A DNA stretch of 36,937 bases from Rahnella rivi (GTDB taxonomy: Bacteria; Pseudomonadota; Gammaproteobacteria; Enterobacterales; Enterobacteriaceae). The DNA is taken from the NCBI RefSeq assembly GCF_019049655.1, contig NZ_JAFMOX010000037.1, forward strand, positions 1 to 36,937, given 5' to 3'. The stretch's first letter is position 1, and every line of letters begins with the position of its first letter. The translations under genes were made by a program, and so were the position numbers. Below, piece by piece: positions 15,775-26,200 of the stretch. The notes below the pieces were generated by a model. The model had not been told where the DNA came from and did not search any database. It saw nothing but the letters and a program-made list of their open reading frames with translations.

Positions 15775-16674
15775 CGCATACATCCGGCTTTCGGCTGCGA
15801 GGGCGAGCAGGTTCGGATCGTGCTCGCGGCTGTGCGGGAAGACCAGCGAGATGGTCTGACGCATCTGGTAGGCTTCGGCCAGCGGCAGGAGTTTCACCGT
15901 ATTCTCATACACACCTTTCATTCTGCCAGGAATGAGCGTGTACCCGACGCCTGCCTGCACCAGACTCAGCATCGAAAAAATATCATTCACTCGTGTGACG
16001 ATGTCCGGCTCGAATCCGGCAACCTGAAACGCTTCCTGAAAGCCGTGATAAGTGGCGAACCCTTCTGCCAGTGAGACGAATTTTTCCTGCTTATAATCGC
16101 GTAAATCGGCTGTGCCTTCGCTTGCCAGTTCTGCACTGGCCGGGGCGGCGAGAAAAATATCATCCTGGAACAACGGCAGCTGATCGTAGCGCTGGGCATC
16201 AACGTTGGAATCGCTGGTCGAAATCAGGATGGCATCCAGCTGACCGTCTTCCAGTTTGTGCAGTAAATCATTGTTCGAACCCATCACCAGTTCCAGCTCA
16301 AGCTCCGGACGGCGCAGCTTCAGCCCCATGATCAGGCGGGGGATCGTTTCCAGTGTCAGGGAATACAGCGTGCCCAGTTTGAGACGTTTATCCCCAAATC
16401 CGGCGGCGCGTTGCGTGGCCTGAATGCCGTGTTCCATCTGTTCGATGACCTGCGTGGCGTGTTCCAGCAATGCTTCAGCGGCGGGCAGCGGCAGCAGGTT
16501 ACGGCCTTTATGGATAAACAGCGGGCAGCGTAACCCTTCTTCGAGCGAATGCAGGGCGCGATGCACGCTGACGCTGCTCAGCCCGAGTTGTTCGGCGGCG
16601 CGGCTGATGTTTTGTTTTTCCATATAGGCGAGGAAAATTTCGAGTTTGCGAAAAGTGATTTCACTGTCGATCAT
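15754..16674 (-). CDS. mdcR: LysR-family regulator of malonate genes MdcR
   Basis: A 306-aa LysR-type regulator. The winged HTH is at about residues 8-65 (FRKLEIFLAYMEKQNISRAAEQLGLSSVSVHRALHSLEE), followed by a linker helix and a periplasmic-binding-like effector domain. Klebsiella MdcR activates mdc in response to malonate, and position and sequence fit that role here. It is convergent with the mdc operon, the two overlapping by 21 bp through the gene at 15130. Its AGGAG ribosome binding site lies inside a 12-bp palindrome next to the ATG. The candidate target is the palindrome upstream of mdcA. Confidence 0.93.
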   Translation of the reverse strand: MIDSEITFRKLEIFLAYMEKQNISRAAEQLGLSSVSVHRALHSLEEGLRCPLFIHKGRNLLPLPAAEALLEHATQVIEQMEHGIQATQRAAGFGDKRLKLGTLYSLTLETIPRLIMGLKLRRPELELELVMGSNNDLLHKLEDGQLDAILISTSDSNVDAQRYDQLPLFQDDIFLAAPASAELASEGTADLRDYKQEKFVSLAEGFATYHGFQEAFQVAGFEPDIVTRVNDIFSMLSLVQAGVGYTLIPGRMKGVYENTVKLLPLAEAYQMRQTISLVFPHSREHDPNLLALAAESRMYALASRKR

Positions 16675-16686
16675 GCAGGCTCCTGC
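16675..16686 (-). promoter_or_regulatory. mdcR ribosome binding site inside a palindrome
   Basis: On the minus strand GCAGGAGCCTGC abuts the mdcR ATG. It contains the Shine-Dalgarno AGGAG within self-complementary arms GCAGG/CCTGC with a 2-base centre. A hairpin with so short a loop would be strained, so a translational effect is only a possibility. Confidence 0.4.
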
Positions 16687-16717
16687 GGCACGTTGGCGGC
16701 CGTTGCGACCTGTGATG

Positions 16718-16736
16718 ATAGCCGCAACGCGGCTAT
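16718..16736. other. Hairpin between feoC and mdcR
   Basis: Perfect 8-bp stem ATAGCCGC (16718-16725) and GCGGCTAT (16729-16736), loop AAC. The minus-strand side lacks a U tract, so it is at best a weak or factor-dependent end for feoABC before mdcR. Confidence 0.45.
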
Positions 16737-16752
16737 TTAGGAAAAAATCGAA

Positions 16753-16992
16753 TTACTGCGGGATTAACCGGTAGCTGACCGTCAGGCACTTTTTGCCTTC
16801 GGTACAACTTTTACAGCCGCCGGAAAGGCAGCTGTCGTCGGCGTCTATCGCCTCGGCTTTTTGCATGGCGACCAGCTTTTCGAGCATCGCCTGCACCAGC
16901 GGTTGCGGTGTGTTGAGTTGCCGGCTGAGCTGGCGGGCATCTGCCCGGCCAGCCAGTGCGAGGCTGTCACGTACCTGAATCAGACTGGCCAT
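16753..16992 (-). CDS. feoC: Ferrous iron transport protein FeoC
   Basis: A 79-aa winged-helix protein (E. coli FeoC 78 aa) with the C-terminal cysteine cluster [15 protein letters not shown], the site of metal or Fe-S binding in the family. It is thought to protect or regulate FeoB. I start at ATG 16992 (MASLIQVRD). The longer reading begins with TTG and includes the Shine-Dalgarno as codons. AGGAGG overlaps the feoB stop TAG, and the gap to feoB is 8 bp. It is the last gene of feoABC. Confidence 0.95.
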   Translation of the reverse strand: MASLIQVRDSLALAGRADARQLSRQLNTPQPLVQAMLEKLVAMQKAEAIDADDSCLSGGCKSCTEGKKCLTVSYRLIPQ

Positions 16993-17000
16993 CACGCCTC

Positions 17001-19319
17001 CTAATGGCAATCACTGCCGGTCGCCGGTGCACAGCAGGCCGCAGCTTGACGCGGTTGCAGATGAACGCTGACGCGGCTGCGGGCTTTGCGCAGGGCGGTG
17101 AGCACCAGCGCGTTGAAGACGAGTACGATGAGGATGATGGTCGCACTGTGCGTCGGATGGCTGCTGAACGTGGCCGCCTGATAGAACAATGTCGCCAGAG
17201 AATACGCCACGTTCAGCCCCCAGAAGATGGAGAACGTCATCCAGCTGCGGCTGGTTTCACGGGCGATAGCGCCCATCACCGATACGCAAGGCACGTACAG
17301 CAGCACGAAGATCAGATAGCTGTAGGCCGAAATCGCTGAGCCAAATTTGCTGCTCATCACGCCCATTGAGCTGACGCCCATCTCGCCGTCGCCTTTACTG
17401 GCTTCGATCGGGTTGGAGAGCACGCTGATGCTGAAGGTGTCTTTCAGGCCCTGCCAGGTTTCGTTTACGGCCCCGCGCAGTTCGTCGGGCAGGTTGAAAC
17501 TGGCGGCGTCGAATTCTTCATTGGTGATGTGTTCGGCGGTGTAGAGCGTGTTCAGCGTACCGACCACCACTTCTTTCGCCATCGCACCGGTCACCAGGCC
17601 GACGGTTGCCTGCCAGTTGTCAGGGTGCACGCCCATCGGTGAGAGCACGGGCGTCAGCACTTTACTGACCGATGCCAGCGCGGAGTCATTGATGTTATTC
17701 ACCGCCTTACCGCTGAAAGAGAAGCTGTTCAGCGCGCCGATGAAAATACTCGCAATCACAATCACTTTACCCGCACGCAGCACGAAACCTTTCAGACGCT
17801 GCCAGGTTTGCAGCAGCAGACTTTTCAGATGCGGAACGTGATACACCGGCAGCTCCATCACAAACGGCGAGGCTTCACCGCGCATGATGGTGTATTTCAG
17901 CAGCAGACCGGTCAGGATGGCGACCACAATTCCCAGCAGATACAGCGAGAAGACAATCGACGCGCCGTCCTGGCCGAAGAACGCGGCGGAAAACACGGCG
18001 AAAATCGCCAGACGCGCGCCGCAGGACATAAACGGCGCCATCATGACGGTGATAAGGCGTTCACGCGGTGCATCCAGCGTACGGGCACCCATAATCGACG
18101 GCACGTTACAGCCGAAACCGACAATCAGCGGCACGAAAGATTTGCCAGGAAGACCGAGCGCCTGCATCAGTCTGTCCATTACGAAGGCCGCGCGGGCCAT
18201 GTAACCGGAGTCTTCAAGGAAGGAAAGGAACAGATACATCATGCCGATTTGCGGCACCAGCGGCAGCACGGTGTTGATACCGCCACCAATCCCCTGTGCC
18301 AGGAAAATGGTCAGCCACTGCGGGAAGTGCAGGGTAAATCCGATCCACTGCATGCCCTGAATGAAAATCGCCGCTGAGCCGATATCGAAAATCGGTTGCA
18401 GCGCGCCGCCAATGTTGATTGCCAGAACGAACATCAGGTACATCACCAGCAGGAAAATCGGCACGCCGAGGAAACGGTTGAGGATCACGCGATCCAGCAC
18501 CTGCGTCAGTTTATTCGGCGCGGTGAGATGCGAGTTACTGATGTCGGCACTCAGGGCGGCAATGCACTGGTAGCGCGCATCGGCGATCAGCAGCGCGGGA
18601 TCATCCAGTTGCTGCGCGGCGAGCCGGGCTTTCACTTCTGGCAGCCGCTGTTGCGCGTTACCCGCGTGGCTCTGGCTGTAAATATCGCCTTCGAGAATTT
18701 GCAGCGCCAGCCAGCGACGCTGTTGCAGCGCCATTTCTGCCGGCATATCGCTGGCGAGCGCGTCCACTTCCTGTTGCAGAATGGGATGGTAAACCACGCG
18801 CTCCATAGCGGTGGCGGGCGGCAGCTGGTCGATAGCCGCTTTCAGCTCTTTGATGCCTGACGCGCGTGTCGATACCAGCGCGATCACCGGGCAACCCAGA
18901 CGCGCGGAGAGCGCCGGGATATCAATATGGATGTTCTGAATGTTGGCGATGTCGAGCATGTTCAGTGCGACGATGCAGGGAATGCCGAGTTCGAGCAGTT
19001 GCAGCGTCAGGTAGAGATTGCGCTCAAGGTTCGAGGCATCCACCACGTTGATCATCAGATCGGCGTCGCCGCTAAGAATGTAGTGGCAGGCAATTTGTTC
19101 GTCGAGCGAGGTTTGCTCGGAAATGGTAGTCAGGGAGTAGGTGCCCGGTAAATCCACCAGCGTGACTTTGTGTTCTCCGGTGGCGAACTGGCCTTCTTTG
19201 CGCTCGACGGTCACGCCAGCCCAGTTGCCCACGCGTTGGCGTGAACCGGTCAGCTGATTGAAAAGGGTCGTTTTACCTGAATTGGGATTACCAATCAGGC
19301 CAATGGTCAGTGCTTTCAT
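17001..19319 (-). CDS. feoB: Fe(II) transporter FeoB
   Basis: Inner-membrane ferrous iron importer, 772 aa. The N-terminal G domain shows G1 GNPNSGKTT (10-18), G3 DLPG (56-59) and G4 NMLD (120-123). A helical GDI-like region follows to about residue 280. The transmembrane core has the two conserved Gate regions, including [17 protein letters not shown] and the Cys-containing [11 protein letters not shown]. The C-terminal tail is Cys-rich ([13 protein letters not shown]), as in other enterobacteria. ATG 19319 aligns with the family start. It follows feoA by 65 bp. Confidence 0.97.
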   Translation of the reverse strand: MKALTIGLIGNPNSGKTTLFNQLTGSRQRVGNWAGVTVERKEGQFATGEHKVTLVDLPGTYSLTTISEQTSLDEQIACHYILSGDADLMINVVDASNLERNLYLTLQLLELGIPCIVALNMLDIANIQNIHIDIPALSARLGCPVIALVSTRASGIKELKAAIDQLPPATAMERVVYHPILQQEVDALASDMPAEMALQQRRWLALQILEGDIYSQSHAGNAQQRLPEVKARLAAQQLDDPALLIADARYQCIAALSADISNSHLTAPNKLTQVLDRVILNRFLGVPIFLLVMYLMFVLAINIGGALQPIFDIGSAAIFIQGMQWIGFTLHFPQWLTIFLAQGIGGGINTVLPLVPQIGMMYLFLSFLEDSGYMARAAFVMDRLMQALGLPGKSFVPLIVGFGCNVPSIMGARTLDAPRERLITVMMAPFMSCGARLAIFAVFSAAFFGQDGASIVFSLYLLGIVVAILTGLLLKYTIMRGEASPFVMELPVYHVPHLKSLLLQTWQRLKGFVLRAGKVIVIASIFIGALNSFSFSGKAVNNINDSALASVSKVLTPVLSPMGVHPDNWQATVGLVTGAMAKEVVVGTLNTLYTAEHITNEEFDAASFNLPDELRGAVNETWQGLKDTFSISVLSNPIEASKGDGEMGVSSMGVMSSKFGSAISAYSYLIFVLLYVPCVSVMGAIARETSRSWMTFSIFWGLNVAYSLATLFYQAATFSSHPTHSATIILIVLVFNALVLTALRKARSRVSVHLQPRQAAACCAPATGSDCH

Positions 19320-19384
19320 ACGTTCAGATCTACGTGTGAGAAAGGAGAAACGCGCAGGGGATCAGAGCGACCTGCGCAAAAAGG

Positions 19385-19609
19385 TCAGGCCAGCATTTCG
19401 AGTTTGAGCAGATCGAGATCTTTTCTGCGAACCACCAGGCTGGTGCGGCGGGTTTCGATTTGTACCGGGTCGCCCATCGGTGCCACGCGGATGATGTTGA
19501 AGAATGACCCTGGCAGCATGCCGAGCGACAGCAGTTTCTGGCGGTAGGCCGGGCTGATCTCATGAGAAAAGCCGGTGATTTTGTAAGCACGTTTTGATTG
19601 AAGTTGCAT
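19385..19609 (-). CDS. feoA: Ferrous iron transport protein FeoA
   Basis: A 74-aa SH3-like cytosolic protein needed for FeoB function, nearly collinear with E. coli FeoA (75 aa). The conserved block [15 protein letters not shown] and the downstream [20 protein letters not shown] are clear. It is the first gene of feoABC. The ATG at 19609 follows GCGAGGAACT. The predicted promoter is about 170 nt upstream, leaving a long leader. Confidence 0.96.
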   Translation of the reverse strand: MQLQSKRAYKITGFSHEISPAYRQKLLSLGMLPGSFFNIIRVAPMGDPVQIETRRTSLVVRRKDLDLLKLEMLA

Positions 19610-19778
19610 AGTTCCTCGCGAAGCGTTCAGGCATGTTGGGGGCAGCGTGACAAATGCTACGCCGCGCTTCCGTGCCCGGTGATCCCACTTAGTTGCGAAA
19701 TACTGCTCAGAAATTGTCCCTGGTGCAAAATGTCAGTCTGAAACCGACGGCGTACTGAATACGCAAAGTAGTACAAAC

Positions 19779-19797
19779 GAAAATAGTTATCATAATT
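19779..19797. promoter_or_regulatory. Fur-like box at the feo promoter
   Basis: The 19 bases match the GATAATGATAATCATTATC consensus at 13 positions. They cover the predicted -10 of feoA, so repression by Fe(II)-Fur would be direct. feo is Fur-repressed in E. coli. The match is moderate. Confidence 0.6.
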
Positions 19798-19816
19798 AGT
19801 ACGCATGAAGAGACAA
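19789..19816 (-). promoter_or_regulatory. Candidate feoABC promoter
   Basis: On the minus strand, -35 TTGTCT (19811-19816), a 16-bp spacer and -10 TATGAT (19789-19794). The start would be near 19782, giving a leader of about 170 nt before feoA. I saw no clear FNR site of the TTGAT-N4-ATCAA type in 19610-20008. Confidence 0.6.
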
Positions 19817-19838
19817 AAAGAAAAGAGGCGTGCCTCTT
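19813..19838 (-). terminator. Terminator-like hairpin upstream of the feo promoter
   Basis: AAGAGGC (19823-19829) and GCCTCTT (19832-19838) with a 2-base centre. On the minus strand it is followed by TTCTTTTTGT. It lies between tex and the feo promoter and would be a second barrier to tex read-through. The short loop means the effective stem is 5-6 bp. Confidence 0.55.
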
Positions 19839-19951
19839 CGCGGTTGTCCCTACCGCGTCGCTATCCTATGCCTGTACAAAGGCCGATTTATTGATTTACC
19901 GCAGTGATTGATTCAATAGGAGAGACTTTAAAAAGTGTCGAAATAAAGTAC

Positions 19952-19985
19952 ATAAAAAAAAGCCGCTAAAATTCAGCGGCTTTCG
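19952..19985 (-). terminator. Rho-independent terminator of tex
   Basis: Minus strand: AAAGCCGCT, loop GAATTTT, AGCGGCTTT, continuing into a T run (stem bases 19959-19967 and 19975-19983). It lies 25 bp after the tex stop. Between it and feoA (19610-20008) are the second hairpin, the feo promoter and the leader, with no gene. Confidence 0.92.
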
Positions 19986-20008
19986 GTTGGCAGGAGAAAA
20001 CGAAAAAA

Positions 20009-22342
20009 TTAGCGTTTTTTGCCCAGTGCGGCGGCCAGCGCATCGGCCATCGCGTTATTGCCTGCCGGTGCCGCATTGCGGCCTGCCGGTTTGTTTTGTG
20101 CGGGACGTTTCTGCCCATCGCGCGGGGTGGCCGCAGCCGGTGCCGATGAACGGCGCGCCGGTGCTTCGCCCGGTTGCTCGTCCAGACGCATGGTCAGCGC
20201 AATACGCTTACGTTGCAGATCGACTTCCATCACTTTGACTTTCACGATATCGCCGGCTTTCACCACGGTGTGCGGATCTTCGACGAATTTGTTTGCCAGA
20301 GATGAAATGTGCACCAGACCGTCCTGATGAACGCCGATGTCCACGAATGCGCCGAAGTTGGTGACGTTGGTGACGGAGCCTTCGAGGATCATGCCCGGCA
20401 TCAGGTCATTCATGGTTTCCACGCCATCGGCAAAGGTCGCTGTCTTGAACTCAGGACGCGGATCGTGCCCCGGTTTTTCCAGCTCTTTGATGATGTCGGT
20501 GACGGTTGGCACACCAAATTGTTCATCGGTGAATTCGCTGGCTTTCAGACCGCGCAGCGCATTGGAATCGCCCATCAGATCTTTCAGTGCCAGCTGCGTC
20601 GCGGCCAGAATACGCTCGACCACCGGATAGGTTTCCGGGTGAACCGTTGAGGCATCAAGCGGGTTGTCGCCGTGATTGATACGCAGGAAGCCCGCGCACT
20701 GTTCGAAGGCTTTCGGCCCCAGACGGCTGACTTTCAGCAGTTGTTCACGGTTACGGAACTGACCATTTTCATCGCGCCAGTTAACAATATTCTGCGCCAT
20801 CATACGGGTCAGGCCAGCCACGCGGGTCAGCAGCGGCACGGACGCGGTGTTGAGATCCACACCCACGGCGTTTACGCAGTCTTCGACCACGGTATCGAGT
20901 TTTTTCGCCAGCTGTGACTGGCTGACATCGTGCTGATACTGGCCGACACCGATAGATTTCGGGTCGATTTTCACAAGCTCTGCCAGCGGATCCTGTAAGC
21001 GCCGGGCGATAGACACCGCGCCGCGAATAGAAACGTCCAGATCCGGGAATTCCAGCGCGGCCAGTTCGGAGGCGGAATACACCGACGCACCGGCTTCACT
21101 GACAATCACTTTCTGCGCTTTTACTGCCGGGAACTGTTTTTGCAGCTCGAGGAAGAAACGTTCTGTTTCGCGGGACGCGGTACCGTTACCGATCGCCACC
21201 AGCTCAACATTATGTTTGATGCACAGCGCGGCAACCTGCTGCGCGGCTTTGGCCGCCTGTCCGGTATGGGGATAAACCGTGTCGATATCCACCAGTTTGC
21301 CGGTGTTATCCACAACGGCCACTTTGACACCGGTACGCAAGCCCGGATCGAGGCCCATGGTGGCGCGCATCCCGGCGGGGGCTGCCATCAGCAAATCGTG
21401 CATGTTGCGGGCAAAGACGTTAATGGCTTCATCTTCGGCGCGTTCGCGCACGGTGCCCATCAGTTCAGTTTCAAGGTGCAGCAGCACTTTGATGCGCCAG
21501 GTCCAGTTGACCACCGCACGGCGCCAGACATCGGCAGGCGCGTTGTTCAGGCGCAGACCGAGATGATCGATGATCAGCTGTTCCGCGTAGCTCTCTTTCG
21601 GCGGCTCGTCGTGCTGCGGATCGGCATTCAGCGCCAGTTGCAGGATACCTTCGTTACGGCCACGGAACATCGCCAGCGCGCGGTGCGAAGGCACCTGAGA
21701 AATAGGTTCGTGGTGATCAAAATAGTCGCGGAATTTCGCGCCTTCCTGCTCTTTGCCTTCGACCATGCGGGAGGTCAGGTGAGCGTTTTTCCACAAATAA
21801 TCGCGGACTTTCGCCAGCAGCCCTGCATCTTCGGCGAAGCGCTCCATCAGAATGTAACGCGCGCCATCGAGCGCCGCTTTGGTGTCGGCCACGCCTTTAT
21901 CGGCATCGATAAATTTCGCGGCGGCGGCATCCGGCTCGTTTTGCGGTTCGTTCCACAATAATTCTGCCAGCGGTTCCAGACCGGCTTCGATCGCGATTTG
22001 CCCGCGCGTGCGGCGCTTGGGTTTGAACGGCAGGTAGAGATCTTCCAGCTCGGTTTTGCTCAGCGTGGTACGGATGGCTTTCGCCAAATCGTCGCTCAGC
22101 TTGCCCTGTTCTTCGATGGATTTGAGGATGGTCTGACGACGGTCTTCCAGCTCACGCAGATAGCCCAGACGGGAGTCCAACTGACGCAGTTGGGTATCAT
22201 CCAACCCACCGGTGACTTCCTTACGATACCGCGCAATAAACGGCACGGTATTACCTTCATCCAGCAGACGCACCACGGAAGCAACCTGCTCCGGGCGAAC
22301 CTGCAATTCACTTGCGATAATGCGGCTCAGTTGATCATTCAT
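20009..22342 (-). CDS. tex: Transcription accessory protein Tex (YhgF)
   Basis: A 777-aa RNA-binding factor of the Tex/Spt6 type that associates with the transcription apparatus; the E. coli homologue YhgF is 773 aa. Domains in order are an N-terminal helical Tex region (about 1-200), a YqgF RNase H-like domain from about 328 ([17 protein letters not shown]) and helix-hairpin-helix modules at about 490-560 ([19 protein letters not shown]). An S1 RNA-binding domain follows at about 648-720 ([19 protein letters not shown]), then a basic, Ala/Pro-rich tail ending [10 protein letters not shown]. It lies 121 bp after greB on the same strand, as in E. coli. Confidence 0.96.
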   Translation of the reverse strand: MNDQLSRIIASELQVRPEQVASVVRLLDEGNTVPFIARYRKEVTGGLDDTQLRQLDSRLGYLRELEDRRQTILKSIEEQGKLSDDLAKAIRTTLSKTELEDLYLPFKPKRRTRGQIAIEAGLEPLAELLWNEPQNEPDAAAAKFIDADKGVADTKAALDGARYILMERFAEDAGLLAKVRDYLWKNAHLTSRMVEGKEQEGAKFRDYFDHHEPISQVPSHRALAMFRGRNEGILQLALNADPQHDEPPKESYAEQLIIDHLGLRLNNAPADVWRRAVVNWTWRIKVLLHLETELMGTVRERAEDEAINVFARNMHDLLMAAPAGMRATMGLDPGLRTGVKVAVVDNTGKLVDIDTVYPHTGQAAKAAQQVAALCIKHNVELVAIGNGTASRETERFFLELQKQFPAVKAQKVIVSEAGASVYSASELAALEFPDLDVSIRGAVSIARRLQDPLAELVKIDPKSIGVGQYQHDVSQSQLAKKLDTVVEDCVNAVGVDLNTASVPLLTRVAGLTRMMAQNIVNWRDENGQFRNREQLLKVSRLGPKAFEQCAGFLRINHGDNPLDASTVHPETYPVVERILAATQLALKDLMGDSNALRGLKASEFTDEQFGVPTVTDIIKELEKPGHDPRPEFKTATFADGVETMNDLMPGMILEGSVTNVTNFGAFVDIGVHQDGLVHISSLANKFVEDPHTVVKAGDIVKVKVMEVDLQRKRIALTMRLDEQPGEAPARRSSAPAAATPRDGQKRPAQNKPAGRNAAPAGNNAMADALAAALGKKR

Positions 22343-22463
22343 AGGTCTGGTATCAGTTTTTTCGTTAGTGAGTGACGTAAAAGCAGGGGCACAGTTATAC
22401 GGTTTGAAGGCTGAAAATGCCAGCCATCAGGCCATTGCGCTGCGCGTTTTGAGAGTTAGCTGA

Positions 22464-22937
22464 TCATTTCACGTAGTCAATGTCATTGACGTACCAGGTC
22501 GCATCGCCAACCGGTGTGGTGACCACCAGGCTGTCTCCGACTTCCTTTTTCAGCAGAGCACGCGCCATCGGGGAGTCGATAGAAATATAGTCTTTGCGGC
22601 CAAAGATTTCGTCATAGCCAACGATGCGAAAACGCTTGATGTCGCCGTCGTCGTTTTCCACTTCTACCCATGCGCCAAAGAACACTTTACCGTCCTGCTG
22701 CGGCGAGTAATCGACAATGCGCAGCTGTTCCATGCATTTGGTCAGATAGCGGATGCGGCGGTCGATCTCACGCAGGCGCTTTTTGTTGTACTGGTAATCA
22801 GCATTTTCGCTGCGATCGCCGAGGCTTGCGGCCCAGGTGACTTTTTTAGTCACCTCAGGACGCTCTTCCCGCCACAGGAAATCCAGCTCGGTTTTGAGCT
22901 TGTCGTAGCCTTCGCGGGTAATCAGTTTGGTCTTCAT
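22464..22937 (-). CDS. greB: Transcript cleavage factor GreB
   Basis: A 157-aa elongation factor that enters the RNA polymerase secondary channel and stimulates cleavage of backtracked RNA (E. coli GreB 158 aa). The N-terminal coiled coil carries the acidic tip D41/E44 in GDRSENADYQYNKKR. The C-terminal FKBP-like domain has GYDEIFGRKDYISIDSPMARALLKKEVGD. I start at ATG 22937 (MKTKLITREGY); the upstream in-frame ATG at 22997 adds 20 residues without family similarity. The best Shine-Dalgarno is GGAAGG, rather far (11 nt). In E. coli ompR lies next door, whereas here the divergent neighbour is an alpha-2-macroglobulin gene. Confidence 0.95.
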   Translation of the reverse strand: MKTKLITREGYDKLKTELDFLWREERPEVTKKVTWAASLGDRSENADYQYNKKRLREIDRRIRYLTKCMEQLRIVDYSPQQDGKVFFGAWVEVENDDGDIKRFRIVGYDEIFGRKDYISIDSPMARALLKKEVGDSLVVTTPVGDATWYVNDIDYVK

Positions 22938-23127
22938 GCTGGCTGTTGCCTTCCACGCGGTTAATTTTTTCAAAAATTTCTGCGACCATTGTTTCACACA
23001 TTTGCATCGCTGACAGTGCAGAAATTGGCCGAAAAATCTGCCGGACTGCTACGCTTTATGTGATGGCTTTTTAGTCGAATAATTATTATCCTTCGCCGCG
23101 ATAGCGTGGGTTTATATTCTGTTCACC

Positions 23128-23155
23128 GTTTACGCAATATTCTGAATTTTATAAT
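23128..23155 (+). promoter_or_regulatory. Candidate promoter of the alpha-2-macroglobulin gene
   Basis: A consensus -10, TATAAT, is at 23150-23155, but the -35 region (GTTTAC at 16-bp spacing) is poor. The start would be near 23162, giving a leader of about 50 nt. The greB-side half of this 276-bp gap showed no promoter I could defend. Confidence 0.45.
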
Positions 23156-23213
23156 AGTTTCATAAAAAATAACTTCTGGTTATGGGTCACAGGGATTAGG
23201 GGTACAGCTACAA

Positions 23214-26200
23214 ATGGATTTACTCAAATTCTTACTTCGTCTGCCTTTTACATTGATAAAAGGCGTCCTCCGCGCGCTGGCCTTCATTTTGGGTCTGCTT
23301 GGGCGCGTCTTTAAACCTGTTGTCGGCAATATCGACTGGCGTGCGCCGGTCTGGTGGACGGCAATGTCCGGCGGGCTGAAGCGTGGTTTTGCACGCCTGG
23401 AAGGCGGGGTGGATAAACACCCGAAAGCCATCAGCCTGACGATTCTGGTGTTGCTGTGCGCGGCAGGCGCGGGCGTTTACGGCTGGCACTGGTGGTTAAA
23501 CCGCCCGCAGCCGATTGAACCGGCACCGATGGTCTATCAGGAAACCAGCGTGCGGGTCAGTGGCCCGGAAGCGGTGAACTACGCCGCGCAGAAACTGGCG
23601 CCGCAGCAGGTGTCGTTTTACTTCAAAAACTCCGCTGCACCGCTGACCGATGTTGGCAAAGTGGTCGAGAAAGGGATTTCCCTGAAACCTGCCGTGGAAG
23701 GCGAGTGGAAATGGCTGAGTGGCTACACGCTGGCATTCACGCCGAAAAAACCGCTGCCAATGGGCACCCGATATGAAGTGAATTTCACGCCTGACGTGTT
23801 ACTCGCCCCGCAAATCAAACTGCCCGTGACGCGCTATGAATTCACTGCGCCGGCGTTTGATTATCAGCTTGGGGAAACGGAGTATTACCAGGACCCGCAG
23901 GATCCGCAAAAACGCAGTGCCATTTTCAACGTCAGATTTAATGCACCGGTGGATGTGGCCAGCTTTGAAAAGCAAATCGCGCTTGGCCTGACCGAAGGGA
24001 AAGCCAAAACCGAGTCGAAACTCAATTATTCCGTGGTCTACGACCAGAAAAAACTCAATGCGTGGGTGCATTCTGAACCGCTTAAATCGCTTGATCACGG
24101 CGGCTCCGTGCGCGTCTCGATCGGTGAGGGCGTGAAAGCCTCGGTGGCATCGAACGCCACGACACAAGCCAGAAATGGTGTGGTTTCCGTGCCGACGCTT
24201 TACAGCCTGACGGTAAATGAAGCCAGCGCGCAGGTCGTGGATGCTGACGGGGCGAAAGGCCAGCGTGCACTGATTGTCGGTTTCAGCGATGCGGTCAAAG
24301 ACAAAGACATTCGCCGCGCGGTGAAAGTCTGGCTGTTGCCGCAGCACGATCCGAATGAAACCGAAGCCGGTACCGGCCCGGACGATTACGCCAGCTGGGA
24401 AGTGCAAAGCATCGAAAATAACGTGCTGGCGCTGTCCACGCCGCTGAACATTCAGCTCAATGACGCCGAAAGTGATTTCCAGCCGCAGTTCAGCTTCCGC
24501 TTTGATGCCCCTGCGCACCGCTCGATGCTGGTGGAAATTGATAACGTGCTGACCTCCTCCGGCGGCTACAAAATGCCGGAAAAAGTCTACCGTATCGTGC
24601 AGGTTCCGGATTATCCGAAGTCTCTGCAATTTATGTCGCAGGGCTCGCTGCTGTCGGTCAACGGTGACAAGCAAATCAGCGTTGCGGCGCGTAACGTGCC
24701 GGGAATGCGTCTGGACATCAAACGGGTGATCCCAGGCCAGTTGCAACACATCGTTTCCTTCAAAAGCCGCCAGTATTCCTCGGCAGAATTTAACCGTCTG
24801 AATGACGAGTATTTTACTGAGCACTTCAAGTATCAGACGGCGGTAAATAATGATAAACCGGGTGAGGTGAATTATCAGGGCGTTGATCTATCACGCTATC
24901 TTTCGACCGATCCCAACTCGCACCGTGGCGTATTCCTGCTGACGCTGTCGGAATGGGATCCGAAGAAGAAAGAAGAAAAACCGGCCGCAGATGATGACGG
25001 CAACGTCTATCAGGAAGAAGAGAGCAGTGATGAACCCTCTGTGGGCGATTCCCGCTTTGTCGTTGTGACCGATCTGGGGATTATTGCCAAGCGTTCGCAG
25101 GATAAAACCCGCGATGTGTTTGTGCAGTCAATTCACAGCGGTACGCCGGTGGCGAACGCGAAAGTCTCGGTGATTGCGAAAAACGGCGTCACGCTTTTGA
25201 CGCAAACCACCGGTGCCGACGGCCATGTGCGTTTCCCGGCGCTGGACGTTTATACCAGTGAGCGCCAGCCGGTGATGTTCCTGGCAGAGAAAGAGGGCGA
25301 TGTCTCCTTCCTGCCTGCCGATCGCGATAACGATCGTGGCCTCGACTTCTCGCGTTTTGACATTGATGGCGAAATCACGCCGAACGATCCGCGCACGCTG
25401 AGCAGCTATTTGTTCTCCGATCGCGGTGTTTACCGTCCTGGCGATACGTTTAATATCGGCCTGATCACCCGCGCCGCTGACTGGAGTAACGGGCTGGCCG
25501 GTGTGCCGGTTCGCGCTGAGATCCACGATCCGCGCGATAAGCTGATGAGCACTGTACCGCTGACGCTCGGTGCCAGTGGTTTTAACGAACTCAGTTACAC
25601 GACTGATGATAATTCGCCTACCGGCGAATGGAACGTCTATCTGTATCTGATCGGCAAAGACAATGAATCTTCTACGCTGCTGGGGCATACCTCCGTCAAT
25701 GTGAAAGAGTTCGAGCCGGACCAGCTGAAGGTAAAACTCCAGCTGACGCCTGAGCGCAAGCAGGGCTGGGTGAAACCGTCGGAATTGCAGGCCAATATCG
25801 ACGTGCAAAATTTGTTTGGCACACCGGCACAAGATCGCCGCGTGACGTCGAAACTGACGCTGCGCCCGATGTATCCGAGCTTTGATCAGTTCCCGGAATA
25901 TGCCTTCTATGAGAACCGCCAGAACAGCGACGGCTTCGAAACAGAACTGGAAGACCGCACCACCGATGAAAAAGGCGCGGCGAACATTCCGCTGGACCTG
26001 AAATCCTATGCTGACGCGACCTACCAGTTGCAGTTGCTGTCCGAGGCGTTTGTGGCCGGTGGCGGGCGTTCGGTTTCCGCTACCGCACGGGTTTTAGTGT
26101 CACCGTATGATTATCTGGTCGGTGTTAAACCGGACGGCGATCTGGGGTACATCAACCGCAGTGCGGTGCGTCATCTCAATGTGATTGCGGTTGATCCGAC

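Noticed and set aside
17808..18377. A 189-aa plus-strand frame inside feoB
   Set aside because: It is antisense to the FeoB membrane core, and its His/Arg/Gln-rich product comes from complementing hydrophobic codons.
19903..19918. TTGAT repeats near feo as an FNR site
   Set aside because: The half-sites do not have the 4-base spacing of TTGAT-N4-ATCAA, and they lie upstream of the terminators and far from the predicted promoter.
21140..21961. A 273-aa plus-strand frame inside tex
   Set aside because: It is antisense to tex, has no ribosome binding site or recognisable motif, and its composition fits a shadow frame.
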